A stretch of DNA of 64,000 bases from JANWKQ01 sp964624635 (GCA_964624635.1 CAZUXM010000010.1:1-64000); one strand, 5' to 3'; shown: positions 23,831 to 33,304, numbered from the stretch's first letter. Notes: generated by a model from the sequence alone, not told the origin. Program-made: numbers and translations.

Positions 23831-25552
23831 ATGCAACCTGACAAAAAATGGGTCAAAAAACCCAATCCTGATCCTAATACCATCCAACACCTGGCTCAGT
23901 TACTTGGTATTCCCTTGCACTTAGCAAAACTATTAGCACAAAGAGGCATTCATACTTATGATGAAGCCCGTGTATTTTTTAAACCTAATGCCAACGATAT
24001 GCATGATCCCTTTCTAATGAAAGATATGGATAAGGCAGTTATTAGGCTAATAAAGGCGATTGATAATAAAGAGAAAATTCTTGTTTTTGGTGATTATGAT
24101 GTAGATGGAACTACCAGTGTTGCTATGATCTACTCTTTTATCAAAAATGAATTGGGATACACCGGTTGTGCATACTACATTCCTGATAGATACAAGGAAG
24201 GCTATGGAATATCAAAAGCAGGAATTGATTTTGCCATTGATAATGAGTTTTCACTCATTGTTGCATTGGATTGCGGAATAAAATCTGTTGAACTGATTAA
24301 ATATGCTAAAGAAAAAAACGTTGACTTCATTGTTTGCGATCACCACCTTCCGGGAGATGTTTTACCCGAAGCAGTTGCCATATTAAACGCAAAACAAAAA
24401 GATTGTAGTTACCCATACAAAGAACTTTGCGGATGCGGAGTAGGATTCAAACTCATGCAAGCTGTTTCGAATAAGTTAGGGTTACCGGCACAAGATGTTT
24501 TTGGGTACTTAGACATGGTAACTGTAGCCACTTGCTGTGATATTGTTCCACTTACCGGTGAAAATAGAATTTTAGTGGCGGAAGGAATAAAAATGTTGAA
24601 TTCACAGCAACGACCCGGAATAAAAAAAATGTTAGAACTGGCAGGACATCAAAAAAAACTTACTGTAGAAGATATTGTTTTTATCATTGGTCCCCGAATT
24701 AATGCTGCCGGAAGAATTAAGCATGGAAGCGGAGCTGTAGAGTTAATGATGGCCTCGGCACATGATCCCCTTATTAAAGAATTAGCAGAAATATTACAAA
24801 CTAGTAATAAGGAAAGACAAGGATTAGACAAGGAAATTACTGCTGAAGCATTGATGATGATTAATGCTGACGAAAAATTACAACATAAAAACTCCAATGT
24901 ATTATTTAATGCAAAATGGCATAAAGGTGTAGTAGGAATTGTTGCATCACGTGTGGTAGAAAATTATTATAAGCCCACAATCATCCTCACTGAAAGCAAT
25001 GGACTTGCTACAGGATCTGCCCGAAGTGTAAAAGGGTTTGATGTACATGCTGCCATTGATAAATGCAGTGAATTATTGGAAAATTACGGAGGACATATGT
25101 ATGCTGCCGGATTAAGTTTAAAAATGGAAAATCTTGAGTCTTTCATTGATCAGTTTGAAAAAGTAGTTACACGTCAACTTAACGGATATATTCCCATTCC
25201 GGAAATTGATATAGATGAAGAACTTCCACTTCCTCAGATTAACAAAAAATTATTTGACTTTATACAGAAAATGGGGCCTTTTGGTCCTGCTAACATGGAT
25301 CCTGTTTTTACTTGCGTAAATTTATTAGCCTTAGATGGGACCAGAATAGTGGGTGACAATCATTTAAAATTAGTACTGGCGCCCAAGGGACATCCTGAAC
25401 ATGTTTTTAAAGCCATTGCCTTTAAGCAAGGGCATCATTTACCTGAACTTTTAAAAGGAACTCCTTTCTCCATTGCCTATAACCTGCGTGAAAACGAATG
25501 GATGGGAAATGTAAATATTGAATTAGACATCAAGGACATCAAATTTAACTGA
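23831..25552 (+). CDS. recJ: Single-stranded-DNA-specific exonuclease RecJ
   Basis: A 573-aa DHH/DHHA1-family 5'-3' nuclease used in recombination and mismatch repair. Metal-binding motifs: FGDYDVDGTTSV (Asp88, Asp90, Asp92), ALDCGIKS, and VCDHHLPGD (Asp170-His171-His172). GPRINAAGRIKHGSGAVELM follows, then the DHHA1 part with HKGVVGIVASRVVE, GSARSVKGFDVHAAI and the GGH motif GGHMYAAGL, and a C-terminal OB-like domain. Length is normal. It is the first intact chromosomal gene right of the transposon, which ends about 170 nt upstream of its start. Confidence 0.95.
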   Translation: MQPDKKWVKKPNPDPNTIQHLAQLLGIPLHLAKLLAQRGIHTYDEARVFFKPNANDMHDPFLMKDMDKAVIRLIKAIDNKEKILVFGDYDVDGTTSVAMIYSFIKNELGYTGCAYYIPDRYKEGYGISKAGIDFAIDNEFSLIVALDCGIKSVELIKYAKEKNVDFIVCDHHLPGDVLPEAVAILNAKQKDCSYPYKELCGCGVGFKLMQAVSNKLGLPAQDVFGYLDMVTVATCCDIVPLTGENRILVAEGIKMLNSQQRPGIKKMLELAGHQKKLTVEDIVFIIGPRINAAGRIKHGSGAVELMMASAHDPLIKELAEILQTSNKERQGLDKEITAEALMMINADEKLQHKNSNVLFNAKWHKGVVGIVASRVVENYYKPTIILTESNGLATGSARSVKGFDVHAAIDKCSELLENYGGHMYAAGLSLKMENLESFIDQFEKVVTRQLNGYIPIPEIDIDEELPLPQINKKLFDFIQKMGPFGPANMDPVFTCVNLLALDGTRIVGDNHLKLVLAPKGHPEHVFKAIAFKQGHHLPELLKGTPFSIAYNLRENEWMGNVNIELDIKDIKFN

Positions 25553-25606
25553 CCATCTTACCTATCGAAATATTTGTTTTCGGACATTATGTCGCCTTGT
25601 TTTTCT

Positions 25607-25631
25607 TTTTTACGCCATTCTGGCGTAAAAA
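25607..25631 (+). promoter_or_regulatory. Inverted repeat upstream of hsp20
   Basis: TTTTTACGCCA and TGGCGTAAAAA form a perfect 11-bp inverted repeat with a 3-nt centre (TTC). It is 54 nt after recJ and 57 nt before the hsp20 ATG. It may be an operator or a recJ terminator; the missing downstream T-run favours an operator or structured leader. It is not a CIRCE element. Confidence 0.45.
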
Positions 25632-25687
25632 TTCGATTGGAATAAGAGTTGAAGTATCCGCTCCAAACAATTTAAAAACAAAAAGTT

Positions 25688-26152
25688 ATGATAGTTCTAA
25701 AAAATAAAAAAGCCGCTTTCCCTTCTTTTGCGCCTAAAATGAATCATGGTTTTCCTTTTCATCCTTTTATGATGAATGATTTTCAACATTTTTTTGGGCA
25801 GGATGAACAAACTACAATACCAAATGTAAATGTTATTGAAGATGAAAAAGGATATACTTTACAATTAGCCGTTCCCGGAGTTGCCAAAGAAAATATAAAA
25901 ATTGATTTGGATAAAGAAGTGCTCTCGGTTAGTGCTGAGGCTTTAACAAATGCTAAGGATAACAAAGAAAACGCTGTTAAATTTTTAAGAAAAGAGTTTA
26001 ACTACTACGGTTTTAAAAGAAGCTTTACGCTGCCTGAAAACACAGACGTTACAGGTATAAAAGCACAATATGAAAATGGTATTTTATATGTGGTATTGCC
26101 TAAAAAAGAAAAAAGCAATGACCCAACCATTAAAACAATTACTATTAGTTAA
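25688..26152 (+). CDS. Small heat-shock protein, Hsp20/alpha-crystallin family
   Basis: A 154-aa ATP-independent holdase chaperone. A variable Met/Phe-rich N-terminal arm (about 1-40) precedes the alpha-crystallin domain: VNVIEDEKGYTLQLAVPGVA, the strand FNYYGFKRSFTLPENTD, and the A-x-x-x-n-G-x-L signature as AQYENGILYVVLP. The C-terminal ITI resembles the IxI motif used in oligomer assembly. It lies alone between an upstream 11-bp inverted repeat and a long terminator, consistent with its own stress control. Confidence 0.93.
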   Translation: MIVLKNKKAAFPSFAPKMNHGFPFHPFMMNDFQHFFGQDEQTTIPNVNVIEDEKGYTLQLAVPGVAKENIKIDLDKEVLSVSAEALTNAKDNKENAVKFLRKEFNYYGFKRSFTLPENTDVTGIKAQYENGILYVVLPKKEKSNDPTIKTITIS

Positions 26153-26173
26153 TCGTTATAAACATTAAATTTG

Positions 26174-26214
26174 AGGTGTGTTGTTGTAAGCTATTAACAA
26201 CAACACACCTTTTA
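26174..26214 (+). terminator. Terminator after hsp20
   Basis: A 14-bp perfect stem (AGGTGTGTTGTTGT and its complement) with a 9-nt loop, followed by TTTTAT. Confidence 0.85.
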
Positions 26215-26224
26215 TACTTTTTAC

Positions 26225-26494
26225 ATGATAAAATTTGTAGTTAACGGACAAAGAGGATCAAAAAATATTTTGATATCCATAGGTCTTACACTCATCATTA
26301 TTTCGATGTTGGTGTTTTGGTTACCTAAAGTATTTGCCTACATTTTTGCAGGAATAGTTGGCTTATTAGGTATAGGCGCATTGTTAAGAGGGATTACGGC
26401 AAAACCATCCAATCCTGATAATAATAATAATGGTCCATACAGGGGGTATAATAATTCAACCGAAGATGGTTCGTATCAGGAGGTAGATGATTAA
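26225..26494 (+). CDS. Small membrane protein, unknown function
   Basis: An 89-aa protein with two adjoining hydrophobic stretches (about 14-32 and 36-56) and a polar Asn/Gly-rich C-terminal tail (NPDNNNNGPYRGYNN). It is probably an inner-membrane hairpin. It overlaps the start of the next gene by 8 nt, so the two are likely translationally coupled. No family is recognised. Confidence 0.65.
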   Translation: MIKFVVNGQRGSKNILISIGLTLIIISMLVFWLPKVFAYIFAGIVGLLGIGALLRGITAKPSNPDNNNNGPYRGYNNSTEDGSYQEVDD

Positions 26495-28055
26495 AAAACT
26501 AGCTTACATACTAGTGGCTTTTACTTCACTTCAAATTTCTGCACAGAATTTTGACGTGAAGTTTTCTAATGTAGAAAAGGTGGGGTTTAGGGAATTACAT
26601 GATCGTATCATTGGTTATGATTCTACTTCTTTTGATATTTTACGATATAAATTCAGCCCTTTTGGGGAGGCCACTATTTATGCCGACCATTTTGATCTCG
26701 AGTCTGGCATGAGAAAGTATTCCATCGAGATTTTTAAAAAAGATCTGTACAAAAACAATTATCTGAAAACTAAAACTGAGTTTGAAGATGCCTTTGTTAT
26801 TGATAGTTCTCTCATCGTTTTGTTTTCTTGTTATAACCCCGATAAATTAGAAAACGAATTGTACGGAATACAATTCGTCAATGGATTTCAATTGGGGGAT
26901 CCCCAACTCATCATGTCTGTAAAATCAATGAACCGATATGATAAAAATCCTATACTCATCAAATACGATCAACAACAAAAAGTATTTGCCGCAGTTTCAT
27001 TAGAAGCTGATTTAAGAGCAGACCATCCTATTATGGTTATCGGTTGTTTTAATCAGGATCTTTCTGATGTATGGAAACAAAAGCTGGATATTCCTTACAA
27101 ACAAAACAAATTTGATATTGAACAAATTCAAATAGATGAAAATAAACATCTGTATATGTTGTTTAAAATTGTGTTGACCAAAGATCTTCAAAAACAACAC
27201 GGTCTGCCGAATGCAGATGAATATTTTTCATTATTACAATTAAGCGAACAACAAGATGAAGATTATTTAGAAACCGTACTCAATATTGAAGACAAGGTGA
27301 TTACCAACATGCAAATGGAGGTAAATAAAAAAAAAGATAAAATCTTATTATCTGGTTTATTTTATAATAAAAGAGGAGATATCCACCCTCAAGGGGTTTA
27401 TTTTACTGAATTTGAAAAAGACAGCATCACTCCTTCTGCTATTAAAGTACAACCTTTCGGAAGTGAATTTATTCCTGATTTTGAAACCGAAAGTCCGTTT
27501 ACCGAAACAGCGGCTGATATAGAGCCTGAAATAGATTTGATTGATATGGTTGCATCACCTGGTGGAGGATATTATTTACTGGGCGAATATAAACTCATTA
27601 ACGAAACCTGTATGCCAGATTACCGGAGTTCACTCATGAGTTGTAATTATAATTATTACTACAATGATATTTTTGTTTTCAAATTCGATTCTACCGGCAG
27701 CCTTCAAAGAAAATTACGTATTCCTAAAAAACAATTTACCCGTAATGATGGTGCCATATATTCTTCATTCTCTTATGGAATATTAAAAAACAAACTGGTT
27801 TTACTGTATAACGACCATCCCAAAAACTTAAAACCTAAAAACCCGGCACATCTTACCTTTATGACGGATGCTAAAAAATCGAATTTAGCGATAGTAAGTG
27901 TTGATCAAAATGGAATAGTTGATAAAGAGTTTTTATTAAATAACGATAAGAAAAAAACCTGGTGTAAACCTATGTTGTTTTTTAATAACGAGCGTAAATC
28001 AATGGTGATGTTTGCTGAAAAAGGAAGATTTTTTCAGAGTATTGAGATAAAATAA
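26487..28055 (+). CDS. Secreted protein, distant paralogue of the protein at 57445
   Basis: A 522-aa exported protein with a signal peptide ending near QISAQ (residue 20). The rest is beta-rich and looks like a propeller-like or repeat fold (LIMSVKSMNRYDKN, LYMLFKIVLTKDLQ, GGGYYLLGEYKL). The C-terminal block LYNDHPKNLKPKNPAHLTFM and onward aligns with IYNDLAQNVKALSPMDIKYV in the 539-aa protein at 57445, so the two belong to one family. No T9SS signal is evident. The gene overlaps the 89-aa membrane protein by 8 nt. Confidence 0.7.
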   Translation: MIKKLAYILVAFTSLQISAQNFDVKFSNVEKVGFRELHDRIIGYDSTSFDILRYKFSPFGEATIYADHFDLESGMRKYSIEIFKKDLYKNNYLKTKTEFEDAFVIDSSLIVLFSCYNPDKLENELYGIQFVNGFQLGDPQLIMSVKSMNRYDKNPILIKYDQQQKVFAAVSLEADLRADHPIMVIGCFNQDLSDVWKQKLDIPYKQNKFDIEQIQIDENKHLYMLFKIVLTKDLQKQHGLPNADEYFSLLQLSEQQDEDYLETVLNIEDKVITNMQMEVNKKKDKILLSGLFYNKRGDIHPQGVYFTEFEKDSITPSAIKVQPFGSEFIPDFETESPFTETAADIEPEIDLIDMVASPGGGYYLLGEYKLINETCMPDYRSSLMSCNYNYYYNDIFVFKFDSTGSLQRKLRIPKKQFTRNDGAIYSSFSYGILKNKLVLLYNDHPKNLKPKNPAHLTFMTDAKKSNLAIVSVDQNGIVDKEFLLNNDKKKTWCKPMLFFNNERKSMVMFAEKGRFFQSIEIK

Positions 28056-28056
28056 A

Positions 28057-28833
28057 TCATCCTATTTCAAACCCATCCCTATCCTCATAAAACGGCAAGT
28101 TTTTTCGTATTGATTGAAGTTTTGAATAATCAATGGAACCTTCAATTATCATCTCTTTAAAAGAAGTTGCTTGTTGTATAGGTTGACCCATCGGATCTAA
28201 AATCACTGATTCGCCTCCATACAAGACCCCAGTTCCATCATTTCCTATTCTATTCACCCCAACTACATAACATTGGTTTTCGATGGCCCTGGCTATTAAT
28301 AGTTGATTCCAGGCATAACTGCGGCGTTCCGGCCAGTTAGCTACCAATAAAATGAGATCATAATCATTTTTAGGAGTCCTTCTTATCCATACGGGAAACC
28401 GAAGGTCGTAACACACCAACAACGAAATATTCCAACCTTTATAATTCACTATTACTTGTTCTCTACCCTCCGAAAAAACATCTTGCTCATTGGTTAAACA
28501 AAACAAATGTTTTTTATTATAAATAGTAATCTTGCCATCAGGTTCTACAAAATGTAAACGATTATAATTTTCACCATGATCGTTCACGAAAAAACTACCC
28601 GCAATTGCTGAATTTTTTTGTACAGCCATTTTTTTCATCCACTCTACCGTTAGTCCATCCGATTCAGCTAAGCCATTATTCATTGAAAATCCTGTGGTAA
28701 AAGTTTCAGGAAGAAGAATGATATCACTATCCTTAATGTTTGAAATCAACCGGGTAAAATGTTCAAAATTACCGGCGCGATTTTCCCAATGCAAATTCGT
28801 TTGAATAGCTGATATTTTAAGTTGTACTTTCAT
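28057..28833 (-). CDS. Nitrilase-superfamily amidohydrolase, omega-amidase-like (YafV type)
   Basis: A 258-aa C-N hydrolase with the catalytic triad in place: Glu43 in LLPETFTTGFS, a lysine in YNKKHLF (about 107), and Cys141 in LLVCYDLRFP. Omega-amidases hydrolyse the amides of alpha-keto acids left after transamination of glutamine or asparagine. The gene starts 1 nt after the stop of an aminotransferase of the YbdL type, a pairing that fits removal of keto-acid amide products. Substrate is inferred from context only. Confidence 0.85.
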   Translation of the reverse strand: MKVQLKISAIQTNLHWENRAGNFEHFTRLISNIKDSDIILLPETFTTGFSMNNGLAESDGLTVEWMKKMAVQKNSAIAGSFFVNDHGENYNRLHFVEPDGKITIYNKKHLFCLTNEQDVFSEGREQVIVNYKGWNISLLVCYDLRFPVWIRRTPKNDYDLILLVANWPERRSYAWNQLLIARAIENQCYVVGVNRIGNDGTGVLYGGESVILDPMGQPIQQATSFKEMIIEGSIDYSKLQSIRKNLPFYEDRDGFEIG

Positions 28834-28834
28834 C

Positions 28835-29989
28835 TCAAACTTTCATAAGTTTTTCAGCCGCTTTTTCAAGGGTTTCATTTTCCTTCGCAAAACATAAACG
28901 CAAATAATGGTTATCTACCTGATTGCTATAAAAAACGGACATAGGAATAGGAGCAACACCATGTTCTTTTGTTAAACGAATGGCATAATCTACATCTTTT
29001 TCATCTGTAATTTTTTCGTAGGATACCAATTGAAAATATGAGCCATGCACCGGTTTTAAAACAAACCTTGACCCTTTCAATAATTTTTTAAAATAATCTC
29101 TTTTTTCCTGATAAAAATTACCCAATTCCAGATACAAAGAGGTGTCTTTTAGCAACTCTGCATACGCCGCTTGGATGGGAGTATTTACACAAAACACATT
29201 GTACTGATGTACTTTTCTAAATTCTACCATTAAGTTTTCAGGTGCCAACACATAACCAATTTTCCAGCCTGTTGTGTGGTATGTTTTTCCGAAGGAAGAA
29301 ACAATAATACTACGTTTCGCTAATTCAGGGAAACGGGCTACACTTTGGTGCTCTACTTTATCAAAAATAATATGCTCATACACTTCGTCACTGATTACAA
29401 TAATGTCTTTGTCTTTGACCAGTTTTTGCAATTTGGTCATATCCGCTGCTGATAAAATAGACCCTGTTGGATTATGGGGTGTGTTAATGATGATCATTTT
29501 TGTTTTGGCACTCATCAACTTTTTTATATCCTCCCAATTCACGGTAAAGTTTACATCATCCAGTTTTGCAAATTTGGGCACACCACCACAAAGCTCAATT
29601 GCGGGAACATAACAGTCATACGCCGGTTCAATAATGATTACCTCATCTCCTTCACGAATAAAAGCGGCTATTGCCGTAAAAATAGCCTGTGTCGCTCCCG
29701 CCGTAACTGTAATCTCTTTGTCGGGGTCGTAATTGGCTGAATAAAGCTCCGTCGTTTTTTTAGCGATCATGTCACGTAAAACAGGATGCCCTTGCATGGG
29801 GCAGTATTGATTCATTCCTTTTTTCATGGCATCCGTTACCAATTCTATGAGTTTTGGATGGGTATTAAAATCAGGAAATCCCTGTGATAAATTAATAGCA
29901 TTGTGCTCTCTGGCCAATGCACTCATCGTAGTAAAAATGGTAGTTTTTACTCTGGGTAATTTTGAAACAATGTTTCCTGGAAATAGCAT
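28835..29989 (-). CDS. PLP-dependent aminotransferase, YbdL/methionine aminotransferase type
   Basis: A 384-aa class I/II aminotransferase. The PLP lysine is Lys235 in SSFGKTYHTTGWKIGYVLAP, a block characteristic of YbdL and glutamine transaminase K. NTPHNPTG (about 169-176) and DEVYEH (201-206) bind the cofactor. The likely reaction is methionine/glutamine-alpha-keto acid transamination. The omega-amidase-like gene follows with a 1-nt gap. It lies 9 nt behind radA on the same strand. Confidence 0.88.
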   Translation of the reverse strand: MLFPGNIVSKLPRVKTTIFTTMSALAREHNAINLSQGFPDFNTHPKLIELVTDAMKKGMNQYCPMQGHPVLRDMIAKKTTELYSANYDPDKEITVTAGATQAIFTAIAAFIREGDEVIIIEPAYDCYVPAIELCGGVPKFAKLDDVNFTVNWEDIKKLMSAKTKMIIINTPHNPTGSILSAADMTKLQKLVKDKDIIVISDEVYEHIIFDKVEHQSVARFPELAKRSIIVSSFGKTYHTTGWKIGYVLAPENLMVEFRKVHQYNVFCVNTPIQAAYAELLKDTSLYLELGNFYQEKRDYFKKLLKGSRFVLKPVHGSYFQLVSYEKITDEKDVDYAIRLTKEHGVAPIPMSVFYSNQVDNHYLRLCFAKENETLEKAAEKLMKV

Positions 29990-29998
29990 AAGGTTGGG

Positions 29999-31372
29999 TT
30001 ATGAATAAAAAAGGTGTTTATATAATTCTTCTACTTTGTTTAATCCAACTACTTTGATGTTGGTTTTGCCCAAATTCAATCCTTTGGTATTAAATTTAGA
30101 TACAAATATGGTTTTGAAGCCTAACTTTTCAGCTTCTGATATTCTTTGTTCTATTCTGGTAACAGGACGCACCTCTCCGGTAAGACCTACTTCCCCTGCA
30201 AAACAAAATTCGGGGTTCACCGAAACGTTTTCGTTGCTTGATAAGATGGCTGAAATCACCGCTAAATCCATAGCCGGGTCCTCCACTTTAATTCCACCTG
30301 TTAAATTTAAGAATACATCCTTGATACTCAGTTGAAAACCGCATCTTTTCTCAAGAACTGCTAAAAGCATATTTAACCGTCGGGTATCAAATCCGGTGGC
30401 CGATCTTTGGGGTGTTCCGTACACTGCTGTTGATACCAAAGCCTGTATCTCCAGCAGGATGGGGCGTATTCCTTCCATCGTTACACATACTGAGGTGCCA
30501 CTCAAATTTTCTTCCTTATCGGGTATCAAAATACCTGAAGGATTCTCCACTTCCCGTAAGCCTTCTGATGCCATTTCGTAAATACCTATCTCTGAGGTAC
30601 TTCCGAATCTATTTTTGCTTGCACGGAGGATGCGGAACAGGTGATTTCGGTCTCCTTCGAATTGGAGAACCACGTCTACCATATGTTCCAGTACTTTGGG
30701 TCCGGCAATACTTCCATCTTTGGTAATATGACCAATCAAGAATACGGGAATTCCTGTCGTTTTTGCCAGTTTTAATAGTTGACCTGCACATTCACGTATT
30801 TGGGAGATACTTCCGGCTGAAGATTCTATCAATCCTGTATATAAAGTTTGAATTGAGTCAATGATAATTACCTCAGCTGGATGATTGGATAATTGGGTAA
30901 GGATATTTTCCATCACTACTTCCGTTAATACAAAAAGTTGATCGTTATTGGCGGCAATCCTATTGGCACGTAATTTTATTTGTTGATCACTTTCTTCACC
31001 CGAGATATATAATACTTTTTTCCCTTGTAGGTTAAGTGCCAATTGAAGCATCAATGTACTTTTTCCAATACCGGGTTCACCTCCTAATAATACGAGTGAT
31101 CCATTGACAATTCCTCCTCCTAATACTCTATTAAGTTCATTACTGTAAGTAACTATTCGGTCTTCTTCTTTAAATTGAATCTCATCAATGGCAATGGGCT
31201 TATTGTTTTGTTGACGAACAGAGCCAACACTTTGTTTGGAAGTCCCTCCTTTATTCACCAACTCTTCCACATATGTATTCCATGCTCCGCAAGCGGGACA
31301 TTTCCCCACCCATTTAGGAGATTCTGCACCGCATGATTGACAAAAAAATACTGATTTTACCTTGACAGCCAT
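29999..31372 (-). CDS. radA: DNA repair protein RadA
   Basis: A 457-aa RecA-like helicase involved in branch migration and recombination. The N-terminal C4 zinc finger (Cys11, Cys14, Cys25, Cys28) precedes a Walker A GGEPGIGKST at 97-106. The RadA-specific KNRFG (SKNRFGSTSEIG) and a Lon-like C-terminal domain (GGIKVEDPAMDLAVISAILS; FAGEVGLTGEVRPV) complete it. Length is standard. Confidence 0.96.
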   Translation of the reverse strand: MAVKVKSVFFCQSCGAESPKWVGKCPACGAWNTYVEELVNKGGTSKQSVGSVRQQNNKPIAIDEIQFKEEDRIVTYSNELNRVLGGGIVNGSLVLLGGEPGIGKSTLMLQLALNLQGKKVLYISGEESDQQIKLRANRIAANNDQLFVLTEVVMENILTQLSNHPAEVIIIDSIQTLYTGLIESSAGSISQIRECAGQLLKLAKTTGIPVFLIGHITKDGSIAGPKVLEHMVDVVLQFEGDRNHLFRILRASKNRFGSTSEIGIYEMASEGLREVENPSGILIPDKEENLSGTSVCVTMEGIRPILLEIQALVSTAVYGTPQRSATGFDTRRLNMLLAVLEKRCGFQLSIKDVFLNLTGGIKVEDPAMDLAVISAILSSNENVSVNPEFCFAGEVGLTGEVRPVTRIEQRISEAEKLGFKTIFVSKFNTKGLNLGKTNIKVVGLNKVEELYKHLFYS

Positions 31373-31445
31373 TTGTCAAGATTACAAAAGTGAGAAGTAA
31401 AATAAAAAAAAAGAAATTAACTGCTTTGACAGATATTTTAGCAAA

Positions 31446-31820
31446 TTACCTATATAAATCACGTTGTATAAACCCACCGTAATCTTCAGTTCCAACAACT
31501 AGCTCTTCATAATTGATTTTTACAATAATCCACTGTCCGTTCATTGGAATATTTCTATCCTGAATATCTGTTCCTTTAATTTTAATCACATTATGCGTGC
31601 CATCAGGGAACATTTCATAGGTACCTGTATCTTGAATACCAGTAGTAAGATTGTAAAAAGTAACTTGACCTCCTTCTTCAAAATTCCAACGCATATCATG
31701 TTGAAGCGGATCTACCTGATTAGCATATTGCCATTGGCCCAATACTTGTTGGGGAGCTTCTCCTAAGCAACTGGTTGAAATAATAGCTACTAATAAGAGT
31801 CCTGGGATAAGCTTTTTCAT
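31446..31820 (-). CDS. Lipoprotein of unknown function
   Basis: A 124-aa protein starting MKKLIPGLLLVAIISTSC, with Cys18 in a lipobox. An upstream ATG at 31886 would add 22 non-signal residues and is rejected. The mature part (GQWQYANQVDP, MRWNFEEGGQVTFYN, GTYEMFPDG) resembles lipocalin-like beta proteins that Bacteroidota export; this is a similarity of style only. A promoter with a TACATTTG-like context is visible: -7 TATATTTG and -33 TTG upstream. Confidence 0.7.
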   Translation of the reverse strand: MKKLIPGLLLVAIISTSCLGEAPQQVLGQWQYANQVDPLQHDMRWNFEEGGQVTFYNLTTGIQDTGTYEMFPDGTHNVIKIKGTDIQDRNIPMNGQWIIVKINYEELVVGTEDYGGFIQRDLYR

Positions 31821-31855
31821 AAATCTTGATTTTATGATTTTGGTATAGTTATGTA

Positions 31856-31886
31856 CAAATATAACCGATTTTTGGTTTATGAACAA
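31856..31886 (-). promoter_or_regulatory. Putative promoter of the lipoprotein gene
   Basis: TATATTTG (TAnnTTTG) lies 36 nt upstream of the ATG, with TTG 20 nt further upstream. Confidence 0.45.
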
Positions 31887-31890
31887 GTTT

Positions 31891-32946
31891 TTAGCCCTTG
31901 TCTAGCTCCATAGGTTTATAGTTTCTATTAAATATGGGTATCAGCATCATAACAATCACCCCAACAGAAAGTATCATAATTTCCTGCGCCCCCCATATAA
32001 TCCACCCCAAGGCATTACCTGTTCCTGCATCCACTCCTCCAAACTGATCCAGACCAACGATAATCCTTACAACAATTGGAAATAACCCCAATCCATTAGG
32101 CGTGCCCATAATGGCAAAAGTTCCGAATATCATAATCATAAACGGAGCCCACGGACTGGCTGATGCTGTTTGAGGTAAGGAAAAAAAGCATACCCAAGTC
32201 ATTAAAAAGTACAAACCCCAAATAGCTAATGAATAGAATAAGAACAATCCTTTTTTCTTAATGAGTAAGGTTGACTTTAATCCTGCCCAAAACCCCTTGA
32301 TAATACCTACCATTTTTCCATAAATTTTTCCAATGAATTTGTTCTTTCTGAATAAAAACAAAACCGCAAATATCAATATTCCAAATCCTACTAATAAATA
32401 CTTCCAGTATTTCATGAAAAACCCGGGTTCTTTTGGTTCTCCCTTTCCTAACATAAACTGATCAATAGCTGCTTGAATAGAAGCTGAAAGACTGGTAAAT
32501 GTTTCATTACTAAATACAAAAATTCCACCCAAAAATAGCCCGAAAAATAACAGGTCAACAGCTCTTTCGGCAACCACTGTTCCCAATGATTTTTCTACAG
32601 GAATCTTTTCGTAATTTCTTAAAATGGCACAACGCGTTACTTCGCCTAAACGAGGCACCATGGCATTAAAAAAATACATATTCATTACCGCAAAAAACAA
32701 GTTAGATGTTCGGGGTTTGTACCCAAAAGGCTCAATAATCAACTTCCAACGTAATGCTCTTACATAATGGGCCAGTGTGCCTATAAGAATAGATACTATG
32801 AGCCATAAATAGTTAGCCTTTGAAATACCTTCCCAGAAAGAGGATTTTTCATCATCAGGCATACTATTATACACCCAGTAGGTAACAAATATACCCAGGC
32901 TAAAAAAAAGAATAATCTTAAGGGCCTCCTTAAGTTTTTTACTCAC
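31891..32946 (-). CDS. Flippase-like integral membrane protein (YbhN/LPG-synthase TM domain)
   Basis: A 351-aa polytopic protein with roughly eight membrane segments, in the UPF0104/YbhN family (lysylphosphatidylglycerol synthase TM-region type). Typical points are ALRWKLIIEPFGY after the second helix, AVMNMYFFNAMVPRLGEVTRCAIL, and KSLGTVVAERAVDLLFFGLF. Family members are proposed to move lipids or lipid-linked sugars; the substrate is unknown. It starts 4 nt after panD's stop, so it is in the same transcript, though no link to pantothenate is known. Confidence 0.85.
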   Translation of the reverse strand: MSKKLKEALKIILFFSLGIFVTYWVYNSMPDDEKSSFWEGISKANYLWLIVSILIGTLAHYVRALRWKLIIEPFGYKPRTSNLFFAVMNMYFFNAMVPRLGEVTRCAILRNYEKIPVEKSLGTVVAERAVDLLFFGLFLGGIFVFSNETFTSLSASIQAAIDQFMLGKGEPKEPGFFMKYWKYLLVGFGILIFAVLFLFRKNKFIGKIYGKMVGIIKGFWAGLKSTLLIKKKGLFLFYSLAIWGLYFLMTWVCFFSLPQTASASPWAPFMIMIFGTFAIMGTPNGLGLFPIVVRIIVGLDQFGGVDAGTGNALGWIIWGAQEIMILSVGVIVMMLIPIFNRNYKPMELDKG

Positions 32947-32950
32947 TGCG

Positions 32951-33304
32951 TTATTTAATTAGTTTATTAGTTTTTTCATCGGGAAAAATAACCCATGGTT
33001 GATGTGTTTTAGCTTTCTCAAAATCCATCAACGCGTAAGAAAATATCAATAATATATCTCCTTCCTGAACCTTACGTGCAGCTGCTCCATTCAAACATAT
33101 CATTCCGCTGCCTCTGGTTCCTTTTATCACATAGGTTTCCAGTCTTTCCCCATTATTATTATTTACTATCTGCACCTTCTCATTTTCTATCAGATTGGCA
33201 GCGTCCATTAAATCCTCATCAATGGTAACTGATCCTATATAATTCAAATTAGACTCTGTAACTGTTACCCTGTGGATTTTTGATTTTAATACCTGTATCA
33301 TCAT
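32951..33304 (-). CDS. panD: Aspartate 1-decarboxylase PanD (pyruvoyl enzyme)
   Basis: A 117-aa pro-enzyme that makes beta-alanine for pantothenate and CoA. The self-cleavage site Gly24-Ser25 sits in NYIGSVTIDEDL, matching E. coli numbering, and creates the pyruvoyl group. RLETYVIKGTRGSGMICLNG and ARKVQEGDILLIFSYA follow the family. Two adjacent Met codons begin it; the first gives the standard numbering. A -7-like TAAATTTG lies 8 nt upstream. panC lies upstream, about 300 nt away. Confidence 0.94.
   Translation of the reverse strand: MMIQVLKSKIHRVTVTESNLNYIGSVTIDEDLMDAANLIENEKVQIVNNNNGERLETYVIKGTRGSGMICLNGAAARKVQEGDILLIFSYALMDFEKAKTHQPWVIFPDEKTNKLIK

Noticed and set aside
25607..25631. CIRCE element for hsp20
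   Set aside because: The inverted repeat does not match TTAGCACTC-N9-GAGTGCTAA; spacing and bases differ.
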